NCBI GenBank assembly: GCA_021770445.1
Contig: JAETQY010000025.1
Span: forward strand, 1-51,324
DNA: 51,324 nt
Origin: Bacillota bacterium
GTDB lineage: Bacteria > Bacillota > Clostridia > Oscillospirales > Oscillospiraceae
Direction of reading: 5' to 3'
Positions within the stretch are counted from its first letter, which is position 1. Every line of letters begins with the position of its first letter. A model generated the notes under the pieces. The model ran no database searches and was not told the origin of the DNA. It saw only the letters and a list, made by a program, of their open reading frames with translations. Both the position numbers and the translations under genes were made by a program. Below, one piece after another: positions 15,865-24,042 of this stretch.

Positions 15865-16266
15865 GTGCTGATGACACGGGAGATGGACTACGCCCTGCGC
15901 ATCGTCCGGGCGCTGTACCGGGAGGGGCAGCTGTCCGCCGCGGCGATTGCCCAACGGGAGTGTATGCCCAAGGCGATTACCCTGAAAATACTGAAGCATC
16001 TCCACGCCGCCGGTCTGGTGGACAGCCGCCGGGGGCCCAGCGGGGGGTACCTGCTGTGCCGGGACTGCGGGGAGCTGTATCTCCGGGATGTGTTCCAGGC
16101 CCTGGGGGAGTTTCTATATGTCAACCGCTGCCAGCAGCCGGGCTACCGGTGTGAAAACCGCCCCAAGGGGGACTGCGGCCTGTGCCGGGAGCTGGCCCGC
16201 GTTCAGGAGATTCTGGACGGCGAGCTGGTACGAACACCACTGAGCGCAATTTTCCAGGAAACATAG
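15865..16266 (+). CDS. Rrf2 family transcriptional regulator with four cysteines
   Basis: The 133-residue product starts at a GTG at 15865, 7 nt after GGGAGG. A winged helix lies at about 8-70, ending in R-R-G-P-S-G-G-Y-L-L, the family wing motif. Cysteines at about 89, 96, 104 and 107 lie where IscR and NsrR bind an iron-sulphur cluster, so it may sense oxygen, nitric oxide or cluster status. The dehydrogenase-rubredoxin fusion follows 29 bp downstream in the same direction, with the flavodiiron gene after it. It probably controls those redox genes and its own. Confidence 0.88.
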   Translation: MLMTREMDYALRIVRALYREGQLSAAAIAQRECMPKAITLKILKHLHAAGLVDSRRGPSGGYLLCRDCGELYLRDVFQALGEFLYVNRCQQPGYRCENRPKGDCGLCRELARVQEILDGELVRTPLSAIFQET

Positions 16267-16295
16267 GGAGTTTATAAATAAAGGAGGAAAAACGT

Positions 16296-18209
16296 ATGCT
16301 GTATCAAACCACGCAGGAGCATGAGGAGCTGCGGGCAAAGGTAAGGGAATTTGCCGAGGCGGAGATCAAGCCCATCGCCTTCATGCTGGACAAGAACAAC
16401 CAGTTCCCCACCGAGCAGGTGAAGAAGATGGGGGAGCTGGGCCTGATGGGCCTGCCCTACGAGAAGGAGTACGGCGGGGCCGGGCTGGACGCCCTGAGCT
16501 ATGCCATCGCCGTGGAGGAGCTGGCCCGGGTGGACGGCGGCGCGGGGGTCATCCTCTCCGCCCACACCTCCCTGGGCACCTACCCCATCTACGCCTTCGG
16601 CAATGAGGAGCAGAAGAAGAAATATCTGCCCGACCTGTGCTCCGGCAAAAAGATCGGCGCCTTCGGCCTCACCGAGCCCAACGCCGGCTCCGACGCCGGC
16701 GGCACCGAGACCACCGCCGAGGACATGGGGGACTACTACCTCCTCAACGGCGAGAAAATCTTCATCACCAACGGCGGCGAGGCCAGCACCTATGTGGTGT
16801 TCGCCGTCACCACTCCCGGCATCGGCACCCGGGGCATCTCCGCCTTTATCGTGGAAAAGGGCTGGGAGGGCTTCACCTTTGAGGAGCACTACGACAAGAT
16901 GGGCATCCGCTCCTCCGCCACCTGCCAGCTGAACTTCAACGGCGTAAAGGTGCCAAAGGAGAACCTGCTGGGCAAGGAGGGCCAGGGGTTCAAAATCGCT
17001 ATGGCCACCCTGGACGGCGGCCGCATCGGCATCGCCGCTCAGGCCCTGGGCATCGCTCAAGGGGCCTATGAGGCCGCCGTGGAGTACTCCAAGGAGCGGG
17101 TCCAGTTCGGCAAGCCCATCTGCCAGCAGCAGAACATCGCCTTCAAGATTGCAGACATGGCCACCAAGCTGCGCTGCGCCCGGTTCCTGGTCTACTCCGC
17201 CGCCGAACTGAAGCAGGCCCACGTGCCCTACGGCATGGAGTCCGCCATGGCCAAACAGTACGCCTCCGACATCGCCCTGGAGGTCACCAACGACGCCCTG
17301 CAAATCTTCGGCGGCTCCGGCTACCTGAAGGGAATGGAGGTGGAGCGGTTCTACCGGGACGCCAAGATTACCACCATCTACGAGGGCACCAACGAGATCC
17401 AGCGGGTGGTGATCGCCTCCCACATCCTGGGCAAGGCGGCCAAGGAGGCCCCCTCCGCCGCGGCGGCCGGGCCTCGCGGCCCCGAGACGGGCGCACGGAA
17501 GCGGCTCATCCTCAAGGACGGCACCGCCCAGGAGAAGGTAGAGACCCTGGTGGCCAACCTGAAGAAGGACGGCCACGACTTCACCGTGGGCATCCCCATT
17601 GACACCCCCATCACCCAAGCCGAGCGGGTGGTCTCCGCGGGCCAGGGCATCGGCGAAAAGAAGAACATGAAGCTGATCGAGGACCTGGCAAAGGCCGCCG
17701 GGGCCGCTATCGGCTCCAGCCGTCCCGTGGCCGAGACCCTGAAATATGTGCCCATCAACCGGTATGTGGGCATGTCGGGGCAGAAGTTCAAGGGCAACCT
17801 GTACATCGCCTGCGGCATCTCCGGAGCCATCCAGCATTTGAAGGGCATCAAGGACGCCTCCTGCATCGTGGCCATCAACACCAACCCCAACGCCAAGATT
17901 TTCAAGAACTGCGATTACGGCATCGTGGGCGACGTGATGGAGATCCTGCCCCTGCTCACCAAGGCCCTGGACACCGGCGAGAAGCTCCCCGCCCCGCCCA
18001 TGACCAAGATGAAGCGGCAGGCAGCCAAGAAGGTCTACCAGCCCCGGAAGCTGTACATCTGCAACGGCTGCGGCCACGAGTACGACCCCATGCAGGGCGA
18101 CCCGGAGAACGAGGTCAAGCCCGGCACCGCCTTCAAGGACCTGCCCGAAGGCTGGACCTGCCCCCACTGCGGCGAGGGCGTGGACGCGTTCATCGAGATC
18201 GAGGCGTAA
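16296..18209 (+). CDS. Acyl-CoA dehydrogenase - ETF alpha - rubredoxin fusion protein
   Basis: The 637-residue product has three parts. Residues 1-385 are a short-chain acyl-CoA dehydrogenase (F-G-L-T-E-P-N-A-G-S-D and I-T-N-G-G-E in the FAD site; I-Y-E-G-T-N-E-I-Q-R with the catalytic-base region). An Ala/Gly-rich linker at about 385-400 is GC-extreme. Residues 400-570 match the C-terminal FAD domain of electron transfer flavoprotein alpha (S-R-P-V-A-E, G-Q-K-F, I-A-C-G-I-S-G-A-I-Q-H, A-I-N-T-N-P-N-A). The end is a rubredoxin with C-N-G-C-G and C-P-H-C-G pairs binding one iron. Electrons would pass acyl-CoA to FAD to FAD to iron inside one chain. The partner is probably the flavodiiron protein encoded next. 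Related fusions exist in gut Firmicutes; the direction of flow is inference. Confidence 0.9.
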   Translation: MLYQTTQEHEELRAKVREFAEAEIKPIAFMLDKNNQFPTEQVKKMGELGLMGLPYEKEYGGAGLDALSYAIAVEELARVDGGAGVILSAHTSLGTYPIYAFGNEEQKKKYLPDLCSGKKIGAFGLTEPNAGSDAGGTETTAEDMGDYYLLNGEKIFITNGGEASTYVVFAVTTPGIGTRGISAFIVEKGWEGFTFEEHYDKMGIRSSATCQLNFNGVKVPKENLLGKEGQGFKIAMATLDGGRIGIAAQALGIAQGAYEAAVEYSKERVQFGKPICQQQNIAFKIADMATKLRCARFLVYSAAELKQAHVPYGMESAMAKQYASDIALEVTNDALQIFGGSGYLKGMEVERFYRDAKITTIYEGTNEIQRVVIASHILGKAAKEAPSAAAAGPRGPETGARKRLILKDGTAQEKVETLVANLKKDGHDFTVGIPIDTPITQAERVVSAGQGIGEKKNMKLIEDLAKAAGAAIGSSRPVAETLKYVPINRYVGMSGQKFKGNLYIACGISGAIQHLKGIKDASCIVAINTNPNAKIFKNCDYGIVGDVMEILPLLTKALDTGEKLPAPPMTKMKRQAAKKVYQPRKLYICNGCGHEYDPMQGDPENEVKPGTAFKDLPEGWTCPHCGEGVDAFIEIEA

Positions 18210-18217
18210 CGGCGTCC

Positions 18218-18294
18218 TGTAGGGGCCGCCCCCCAGGGCGGCCCGCTAACCGCAGGCACCATGAACCGGGCCGCCGAGGGCGGCGGCCCCTACA
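18218..18294. repeat. Intergenic inverted repeat (GTAGGGGCCGCC family)
   Basis: Terminal arms TGTAGGGGCCGCC and GGCGGCCCCTACA, 13 bp perfect, enclose about 51 nt of GC-rich sequence with further GGCCGCC-type dyads. The same GTAGGGGCCGCC start occurs at 46947-46958 after pfkA. It looks like a small dispersed palindromic element between genes. Confidence 0.55.
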
Positions 18295-18322
18295 AAGAAC
18301 AACATAAAGGAGGCAACCTTAT

Positions 18323-19549
18323 ATGTATAATTACCGCATGGTCACCGACGACCTGTACTGGGTAGGCGCGGACGAGCACCGGCTGGCCCTGTTTGAGAAC
18401 ATCCACCCCCTGTACCACGGCGTATCCTACAACGCCTACGTCCTGCTGGACGAGAAGACCGTCCTCTTCGACACCGCTGACTGGGCGGTGGGCCGGCAGT
18501 TCATTGCCAACGTGAAGGCCGTCCTCAACGGCCGGCCCCTGGACTACCTGGTCATCAACCACGTGGAACCCGACCACGCCGCCTCCATTGAGGAGATCCT
18601 GCTGCGCTGGCCCAAGGTGAAGATCATCACCACCCCCAAGGCGGTTACCCTGCTGAACCAGTTCGGCTTCGGCCTGGACCCCAGCGCCATTGAAGAGGTG
18701 GCCGAAGGGGACACCAAATGCTTCGGCAAGCACACCGTGGCCTTCGTCTACGCCCCCATGGTCCACTGGCCTGAGGCCATGGTCACCTTCGACACCACCA
18801 ACGGCGTGCTCTTCTCCGCCGACGCCTTCGGCTCCTTCCGCTCCCTGGACGGCAAGCTCTTCGCCGACGAGGTGGACTTTGCCGGCGAGTGGATCGACGA
18901 CGCCCGGCGGTACTACACCAATATTGTGGGCAAGTACGGCCCCCAGGTGGTGGCCCTTCTCAACAAGGCGGCCTCCATCGTGGGCCTGGAGAACATCAAG
19001 TTCCTGTGCCCCCTCCACGGTCCGGTGTGGCGCAAGGACCTGGGCTACATCATCGACAAGTACACCCACTGGGCCACCTATGAGCCGGAGGAGAAGGGGG
19101 TTATGATCGTCTACGCCTCCATGTACGGCAACACCGAGGCGGCGGCGGAGGTGCTGGCCGCCAAGCTCACCGCCCGGGGGATCACCAACACCCGGCTGTA
19201 CGACGTGTCCTCCACCCACGTCAGCTACCTGATCTCCGACCTGTTCAAGTACAGCCACCTGGTACTGGCCTCCGTCACCTACAATCTGGGGATCTTCCCG
19301 CCCATGCACAACTTCCTCATGGACATGAAGGCCCTGAACCTGCAAAAGCGCACCGTGGCCATCATGGGCAGCGGCTCCTGGGCCCCCCGCTCCGGCGGGC
19401 TGATGAAGGAGGAGATCGAGTCTCTGAAGAACATGACCGTCCTGGACGAGGAGATGACCGTCACCTCCGCCCTGAAGGCCGAAAACGAGTCCGAGATCGA
19501 CGCGCTGGCCGACGCCATCGCCGCCTCTGTCAAGGGCGAAAGCAAATAA
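18323..19549 (+). CDS. A-type flavodiiron protein (FprA family)
   Basis: In the 408-residue product a metallo-beta-lactamase-like domain (about 1-250) holds the diiron site: H-V-E-P-D-H at about 80-85, then H (V-H-W-P-E), D in F-S-A-D-A-F and H in P-L-H-G-P-V. A flavodoxin domain follows at about 258-400, with the FMN loop S-M-Y-G-N-T-E at about 268-274. Such proteins reduce oxygen to water or nitric oxide to nitrous oxide in the cytoplasm, using electrons from rubredoxin. It follows the rubredoxin-bearing dehydrogenase by 113 bp, across the palindromic repeat, behind AAAGGAGG. It probably takes electrons from that rubredoxin domain to remove oxygen. Confidence 0.93.
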   Translation: MYNYRMVTDDLYWVGADEHRLALFENIHPLYHGVSYNAYVLLDEKTVLFDTADWAVGRQFIANVKAVLNGRPLDYLVINHVEPDHAASIEEILLRWPKVKIITTPKAVTLLNQFGFGLDPSAIEEVAEGDTKCFGKHTVAFVYAPMVHWPEAMVTFDTTNGVLFSADAFGSFRSLDGKLFADEVDFAGEWIDDARRYYTNIVGKYGPQVVALLNKAASIVGLENIKFLCPLHGPVWRKDLGYIIDKYTHWATYEPEEKGVMIVYASMYGNTEAAAEVLAAKLTARGITNTRLYDVSSTHVSYLISDLFKYSHLVLASVTYNLGIFPPMHNFLMDMKALNLQKRTVAIMGSGSWAPRSGGLMKEEIESLKNMTVLDEEMTVTSALKAENESEIDALADAIAASVKGESK

Positions 19550-19553
19550 TTGT

Positions 19554-19586
19554 AAAAACCGGAGGGCGGCGGCTCTCCGGTTTTTT
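19554..19586 (+). terminator. Terminator of the flavodiiron gene
   Basis: A stem AAAACCGGAG/CTCCGGTTTT with a GGCGGCGGCT loop, followed by T residues. A classic Rho-independent terminator. Confidence 0.88.
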
Positions 19587-19606
19587 ATGGAATTGGAAGA
19601 AAAGTA

Positions 19607-19636
19607 TTGAATTACCGGTCTGCCCTATGGTATACT
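19607..19636 (+). promoter_or_regulatory. Promoter of the chemoreceptor gene
   Basis: TTGAAT (19607-19612), an 18-bp spacer and TATACT (19631-19636), 50 bp before the start codon. Confidence 0.65.
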
Positions 19637-19685
19637 GTACATACTGTCATCCGCAAAACTCCAAAATGAAGTGAGGATGTTATTG

Positions 19686-21332
19686 ATGCGTAAAAGTATT
19701 AAGAGAATGGTGTTTTTCCGGGTCGCCGCCGCGCTGCTGTCCATTCTGCTGTTCAGCGGGGTGACCACCTTCAATCTGCTTCGGATTGAGAAGATGCAAA
19801 AGAGCAGCGCACAGACTGTCGATGTGCTGAGCCGGGCTCAGGCTGCCGAGACCGCCCACTACAAATGGTCCAGCAATTTGAGCAAGGCCCTGTATGCGGG
19901 TGGAGAGTTCCCGGGCACAGACGATACCAAGTGCGTTCTGGGTCAGTGGATCTACGGCGAGGCAGGTACGGACGACGCGACGATTCTGGCCCTGCGGGAC
20001 GAGATCAAGCCCATGCACAAGGCCCTGCACCAGTCTGTGGCCGAGGTGCAGAGCATGATGGCAGCTAGCCCGGCCCGCGCCCAGGACTACTATCAGAACA
20101 CCATTCAGGCCGACCTGACCGCCCTGGTGGGCAAGCTGGATCAGGTGATCGAGCAGGGGACCACCCTCAACAATGAGAATACCGAGAAAATGGCCTCCAC
20201 GATTATGACGATGCAGGTTATTACCGCCATCTGCCTGGTGCTGGCGCTGTTCTGCCTCATCAGCCTGGTGACGTATGTGCTGAAAAATGTCCTTGCCCCC
20301 ATCCTGTACATCACCCGGCAGGTCCAGCCTCTCCAGGAGGGCCGTCTGGACCTGATTCTGGACCACAAGACCAACGATGAGCTGGGCGATCTGTCCAATA
20401 CTCTGGAGAAGGCCATGGAGCTGATTCGGGGCTACATATGGGACCTGAACCGGCTGATGGAGCAGCTGGCGGACGGCAACTTCGATGTGAAGACCGCGGC
20501 GCCCTTCATTGGGGATTTCCGCTCCATTGAGGAGTCCATCAACGCTTTGACGTCCCGGCTGTCCACGGCCATTGGCAGCATCTGCCAGGCCCAGCAGAAG
20601 GTGACTGGCAACGCCGAGCACCTGTCCAGCGGGGCCCAGTCCCTGGCCCAGGGGGCCACGGAGCAGGCCAGCGCTGTTCAGGAGCTGTATGCCACCCTGG
20701 ACACCCTGTCCAGAAGCGCGGCCGAGAACGTAAAGACTGCCGCTACGGCCCAGGAGAACGCCAAGCAGACCGGGGAGCAGGTGACCATCAGCGGCCAGCA
20801 GATGGAGCAGATGGTGGCCGCCATGAAGGATATTACCGAGGCCTCTCAGCAGATCGAGAAGATCATCGCTACCATTGAGGATATCGCCTTCCAGACCAAT
20901 ATCCTGGCCCTGAACGCCGCCGTTGAGGCCGCCCGGGCGGGTGCCGCGGGCAAGGGCTTTGCCGTGGTGGCCGACGAGGTGCGCAACCTGGCCTCCAAGT
21001 CCGACGAGGCGGCCAAGGCCACCAAGGGCCTGATCGAGAACTCCGTACAGGCCACCGGACGGGGCAGCCGGATCGTCAGCGAGGTGTCCGCCACCCTGAA
21101 CAAGACGCTGGAGCTGGTAATGCAGTCCAACACGGCCATCGGCGAGATCGTCAAGGCGGTGGAGAACGACGCCGAGTCCATCGCCCAGGTCACCGAGGGC
21201 ATCGGACAGATCTCCGCTGTGGTGCAGAGCAACTCCGCCAGCAGCGAGGAGTCTGCTGCCGTCAGCGCCGAGCTGTTCACCCAGGTGCAGGTGATGGAGG
21301 GACAGACCAAGCGGTTCAAGCTCAAGACCTGA
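19686..21332 (+). CDS. Methyl-accepting chemotaxis protein with extracytoplasmic CZB domain
   Basis: The 548-residue product starts at the ATG at 19686; upstream in-frame GTG and ATG codons are worse placed relative to AGGA. Membrane segment 1 lies at about 8-32 and segment 2 at about 172-200. Between them is a CZB zinc-binding domain with the ligand set His58, Cys83, His111 and His115 (A-H-Y-K-W, K-C-V-L-G-Q-W, P-M-H-K-A-L-H). A HAMP linker follows, then a signalling domain with the hairpin tip [18 protein letters not shown] at about 400-420. CZB domains bind zinc and can sense zinc or hypochlorous acid; they are mostly cytoplasmic, so the outside placement is less common. No cheW/cheA genes are near. 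Confidence 0.9.
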   Translation: MRKSIKRMVFFRVAAALLSILLFSGVTTFNLLRIEKMQKSSAQTVDVLSRAQAAETAHYKWSSNLSKALYAGGEFPGTDDTKCVLGQWIYGEAGTDDATILALRDEIKPMHKALHQSVAEVQSMMAASPARAQDYYQNTIQADLTALVGKLDQVIEQGTTLNNENTEKMASTIMTMQVITAICLVLALFCLISLVTYVLKNVLAPILYITRQVQPLQEGRLDLILDHKTNDELGDLSNTLEKAMELIRGYIWDLNRLMEQLADGNFDVKTAAPFIGDFRSIEESINALTSRLSTAIGSICQAQQKVTGNAEHLSSGAQSLAQGATEQASAVQELYATLDTLSRSAAENVKTAATAQENAKQTGEQVTISGQQMEQMVAAMKDITEASQQIEKIIATIEDIAFQTNILALNAAVEAARAGAAGKGFAVVADEVRNLASKSDEAAKATKGLIENSVQATGRGSRIVSEVSATLNKTLELVMQSNTAIGEIVKAVENDAESIAQVTEGIGQISAVVQSNSASSEESAAVSAELFTQVQVMEGQTKRFKLKT

Positions 21333-21344
21333 TAAAAAGCTGCC

Positions 21345-21373
21345 GGCGCGGGCCAAAAGCCCGCGCCGTTTTT
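21345..21373 (+). terminator. Terminator of the chemoreceptor gene
   Basis: A stem GGCGCGGGC/GCCCGCGCC with loop CAAAA, followed by GTTTTTA. Confidence 0.9.
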
Positions 21374-21399
21374 ATATGCCCTGCCGGCCAGCCTTTCAG

Positions 21400-21428
21400 T
21401 TGACAGGGCGGATACTCTCATATATAAT
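21400..21428 (+). promoter_or_regulatory. Promoter of the MATE-MarR operon
   Basis: TTGACA (21400-21405), a 17-bp spacer and TATAAT (21423-21428), full consensus. The -10 box runs into the 35-bp palindrome that starts at 21427. Confidence 0.85.
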
Positions 21429-21461
21429 AGTTTTATATGAAACAGTCTTATATAATACTAT
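21427..21461. promoter_or_regulatory. Probable MarR operator (35-bp palindrome)
   Basis: Near-perfect two-fold symmetry from ATAGT to ACTAT: arms ATAGTTTTATATGAAAC and GTCTTATATAATACTAT with a few mismatches. It begins at the end of the -10 box and extends over the transcription start to 2 bp before AGGAGG. A bound MarR dimer would block transcription of the MATE pump and of its own gene. Confidence 0.75.
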
Positions 21462-21477
21462 TAGGAGGTGAGGACCC

Positions 21478-22869
21478 ATGCAGGGCGGTACGGATGACCG
21501 TCAGGCCCAGCGAGAACAGATGATGCTGCTGGAGCCTTTGCCCCAGGTCATTATGAAAATGGCGGTTCCCTCTATCATCGGCTTTTTGATCACCGCCATC
21601 TACAACCTGGCGGACACCTTTTTTGTCAGCGGGCTGGGGGAGAGCGCCACCGCAGCGGTGAGTGTCAACGCTTCGCTGGACCAGATCATTATGATGGCCG
21701 GGTCCATGCTGGCGGTGGGGGCGGCCAGCTATGTTTCCCGCCTCCTGGGGGCCCGGAGCCGGGAGAAGGCCGACCAGGTGCTGTCCACCGCCTTCTTTCT
21801 GGCCTTTACCTTCGGGCTGGTGGTCGCTGTGCTGGGCACCGCCTTCATGAGGCCCATGGTCCGCCTTCTGGGGGCCACCGATACCTGCGAGCAGTACGCC
21901 GTGGAGTACGCCACCTATGTGCTGATGGTGGCCCCCTTTATGGCCACCACCTTTGTGATGAACCAGTGTCTGCGGGCGGAGGGCAGTCCCATGCGCTCCA
22001 TGCTGGGGATGGGCTTAGGCGGCATCCTGAACTGCTTTTTGGACCCTGTATTCATCTTCGGGATGGACCTGGGTGTGGCCGGGGCCTCCATGGCCACCGC
22101 CATCTCCAAGCTGGTCAGCTTCTCCGTCCTGATCTTCCCCTATGTGACCCACCGCAGCGTACTGCGGATATCCCCGCGCTGCTTCCGGCCCAATGGGGAT
22201 ATCATCGTCCAGATCGTCACGGTGGGCTCTTCCTCCATGTTCCGCTCTGGCCTGGCTGTGGTCTCCGCCATCGTCCTCAACAACATTGCTGGCAGTATTT
22301 CCGACGCGGTCCTGGCGGGGATCGGCGTGTCTAATAAGATCATGATGTTCCCCTTTGGCATTATCCTAGGCTTCGGCACAGGGTTCCAGCCGGTGGCCGG
22401 GTTCAACTGGGGGGCCAAACGGTACGACCGGGTGCTGGAGAGCTACCGGTTTGCCGCTCGGGCCGCCATCCTGGGAGCGGCCGCCATGGGTCTGCTCCTG
22501 GCGGCCTTTGCCCAGCCCCTCATCGGTCTGTTCGCCAAGGCTGGCCACGCCTGGGAGATGCGGGAGATTGGCGCGCTGTGTATCCGGCTGCAGTGCCTGG
22601 CCCTGCCCATCCACGGCTGGGTGGCTGTGGTAAACATGTTCTGTGCGGGGCTGGGCAACGCCAAAGGCGCCCTGCTGCTGTCCACCTCCCGCCAAGGCAC
22701 CTGCTTCCTGCCCATTGTCTACCCCATGTCCCGGATATGGGGGGCCAACGGTGTGGCCGCCGTTCAGGCGGTGGCGGACGTCCTCTCGCTGCTTCTTGCG
22801 GTCCCGCTGATCCGCAGGGTGCTGCGGCAGATTCGGGCGGCCGGCTGCTGTGAAGAGGGGAGGAAATGA
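21478..22869 (+). CDS. MATE family efflux transporter (MarR-controlled)
   Basis: The 463-residue product has twelve predicted membrane segments in two homologous halves, with the family motif near the start (P-S-I-I-G-F-L-I-T-A-I-Y-N-L-A-D-T-F-F-V). It pumps drugs or metabolites out in exchange for Na+ or H+. The ATG lies 7 nt after AGGAGGTG. Its stop overlaps the MarR gene start (ATGA), so regulator and pump are made together. It differs clearly from the second MATE at 24035-25435, so this is not a recent tandem duplication. Confidence 0.92.
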   Translation: MQGGTDDRQAQREQMMLLEPLPQVIMKMAVPSIIGFLITAIYNLADTFFVSGLGESATAAVSVNASLDQIIMMAGSMLAVGAASYVSRLLGARSREKADQVLSTAFFLAFTFGLVVAVLGTAFMRPMVRLLGATDTCEQYAVEYATYVLMVAPFMATTFVMNQCLRAEGSPMRSMLGMGLGGILNCFLDPVFIFGMDLGVAGASMATAISKLVSFSVLIFPYVTHRSVLRISPRCFRPNGDIIVQIVTVGSSSMFRSGLAVVSAIVLNNIAGSISDAVLAGIGVSNKIMMFPFGIILGFGTGFQPVAGFNWGAKRYDRVLESYRFAARAAILGAAAMGLLLAAFAQPLIGLFAKAGHAWEMREIGALCIRLQCLALPIHGWVAVVNMFCAGLGNAKGALLLSTSRQGTCFLPIVYPMSRIWGANGVAAVQAVADVLSLLLAVPLIRRVLRQIRAAGCCEEGRK

Positions 22870-23294
22870 ACACTGTGGAAAAGACTGTAATGTCCAGCCT
22901 GCTGCGTATCAATCGCCACCACAGGAGGGCTTTGAAATGTGCCCTGGCGCCCTATGGGTATGTGGGGGTGATGCACCTGATCGTCCTCTATATCAGCAGG
23001 CACCCCGGCAGCAGCCAGGAGGAGATCACCAGCTTCTACGCCCTGGACAAGGCGAGCGTGGCGCGGGACGCCCGGCGGCTGGAGGACCTGGGGCACATTG
23101 AGCGGAATATCATTCCGGAGAACCGCCGCCAGTATAAGCTGGACTTGACGGATGCGGGCCGCGATATGATCCGGGTCATCGATCAGGCGGAGGAGCAGTT
23201 CCAAAAAGGTCTGACAGCCAACATCTCTCCGGAGGACTGGGCGCAGCTGGAAACTCTCCTCAAACGGTTGGAAGAGAATGCCTGCCTGTCGTGA
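22866..23294 (+). CDS. MarR family transcriptional regulator
   Basis: The 142-residue product has a winged helix at about 45-105: S-Q-E-E-I-T-S-F-Y-A-L-D-K-A-S-V-A-R-D for the recognition helix region and R-R-Q-Y-K-L-D-L-T-D-A-G for the wing. Helices at both ends form the dimer. It overlaps the MATE stop codon by 4 bp. The 35-bp palindrome over the operon promoter is the expected site of autorepression, relieved by a ligand that is probably a pump substrate. Confidence 0.9.
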   Translation: MNTVEKTVMSSLLRINRHHRRALKCALAPYGYVGVMHLIVLYISRHPGSSQEEITSFYALDKASVARDARRLEDLGHIERNIIPENRRQYKLDLTDAGRDMIRVIDQAEEQFQKGLTANISPEDWAQLETLLKRLEENACLS

Positions 23295-23354
23295 AACGTG
23301 GTGCAGTTATGGTGGAACGTATGCTCACTTCCCAAATTGTTTACAATTAAAATA

Positions 23355-23408
23355 TTGACTGGTAGGTCTATTTATGATAGGATACGTAAAAATAGACTTA
23401 CCGGTCAA
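23355..23408. promoter_or_regulatory. TetR operator pair over the TetR-MATE promoter
   Basis: Arms TTGACTGGTAGGTCTATTT (23355-23373) and AAATAGACTTACCGGTCAA (23390-23408) are inverted repeats with two mismatches over 19 bp. The left arm contains the likely -35 (TTGACT); a -10 (TAGGAT, 23378-23383) lies between the arms 17 bp downstream. Repressor bound at both arms would shut the promoter. Confidence 0.75.
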
Positions 23409-23424
23409 TTTTAGAGGTGAGCAT

Positions 23425-24042
23425 ATGAAGCGTGAAGAAAAAAACCAGCAGACGAGACGGCGGATTATGGACAGTGCACTGGCTGAGTTTTCCAGGCAGG
23501 GCTACGGGGCCAGCTCTATCAATACCATCTGCGCCGCCCAGAACATCTCAAAGGGCATCGTGTATCACTATTTTGAGACAAAGGACGTGCTGTTCCTCGC
23601 CTGTGTGGCGGAGTGTTTTCAGCGTCTGACGGAGTACATCCAGGCGAGTATGATCGACCAGGGTCAGCTCTGCCTGGAGGAGTACTTTGCAGTCCGCACA
23701 AGATTTTTCCGATCCAATCCGGTTTACCAGCGCATTTTCTGCGAGGCGGTGGTCTCCCCGCCCGAGCATCTGCGCGGCGAGATACAGGCGTGCAAGCGGG
23801 AGTTTGACGCGCTCAACGTCCGAATCCTGGAGCAGCTGCTGACCCCGCTCTCTCTGCGTCCCGGCATCTCCCGGGAGGAGGTGGTGGAGACCTTCCGTCA
23901 ATTTCAGGATTTCATCAACATCCGCTATCAGATGGCGGATGGGGGCGGGCAGGGCTTTGAGGCCCATGAGGAAGCCTGCCACAGGGCGCTGGACATCCTG
24001 CTCTACGGCGTCATCGAGAGGGAGGGGACCGGTCATGCTTGA
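23425..24042 (+). CDS. TetR/AcrR family transcriptional regulator
   Basis: The 205-residue product starts at the ATG at 23425, after GAGGTGAGCAT; an earlier in-frame ATG at 23374 lies inside the operator and is rejected. The HTH is at about 10-55: R-R-I-M-D-S-A-L-A-E-F, then G-Y-G-A-S-S-I-N-T-I and K-G-I-V-Y-H-Y-F-E-T-K-D-V-L-F, which is highly typical. The C-terminal two thirds form the ligand pocket. The end overlaps the second MATE gene by 8 bp. It probably represses its own operon through the inverted repeat at 23355-23408. Confidence 0.92.
   Translation: MKREEKNQQTRRRIMDSALAEFSRQGYGASSINTICAAQNISKGIVYHYFETKDVLFLACVAECFQRLTEYIQASMIDQGQLCLEEYFAVRTRFFRSNPVYQRIFCEAVVSPPEHLRGEIQACKREFDALNVRILEQLLTPLSLRPGISREEVVETFRQFQDFINIRYQMADGGGQGFEAHEEACHRALDILLYGVIEREGTGHA

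Noticed and set aside
16272..18167. Antisense frame of 631 codons opposite the dehydrogenase fusion
   Set aside because: Low-complexity mirror of the sense codons; no domain.
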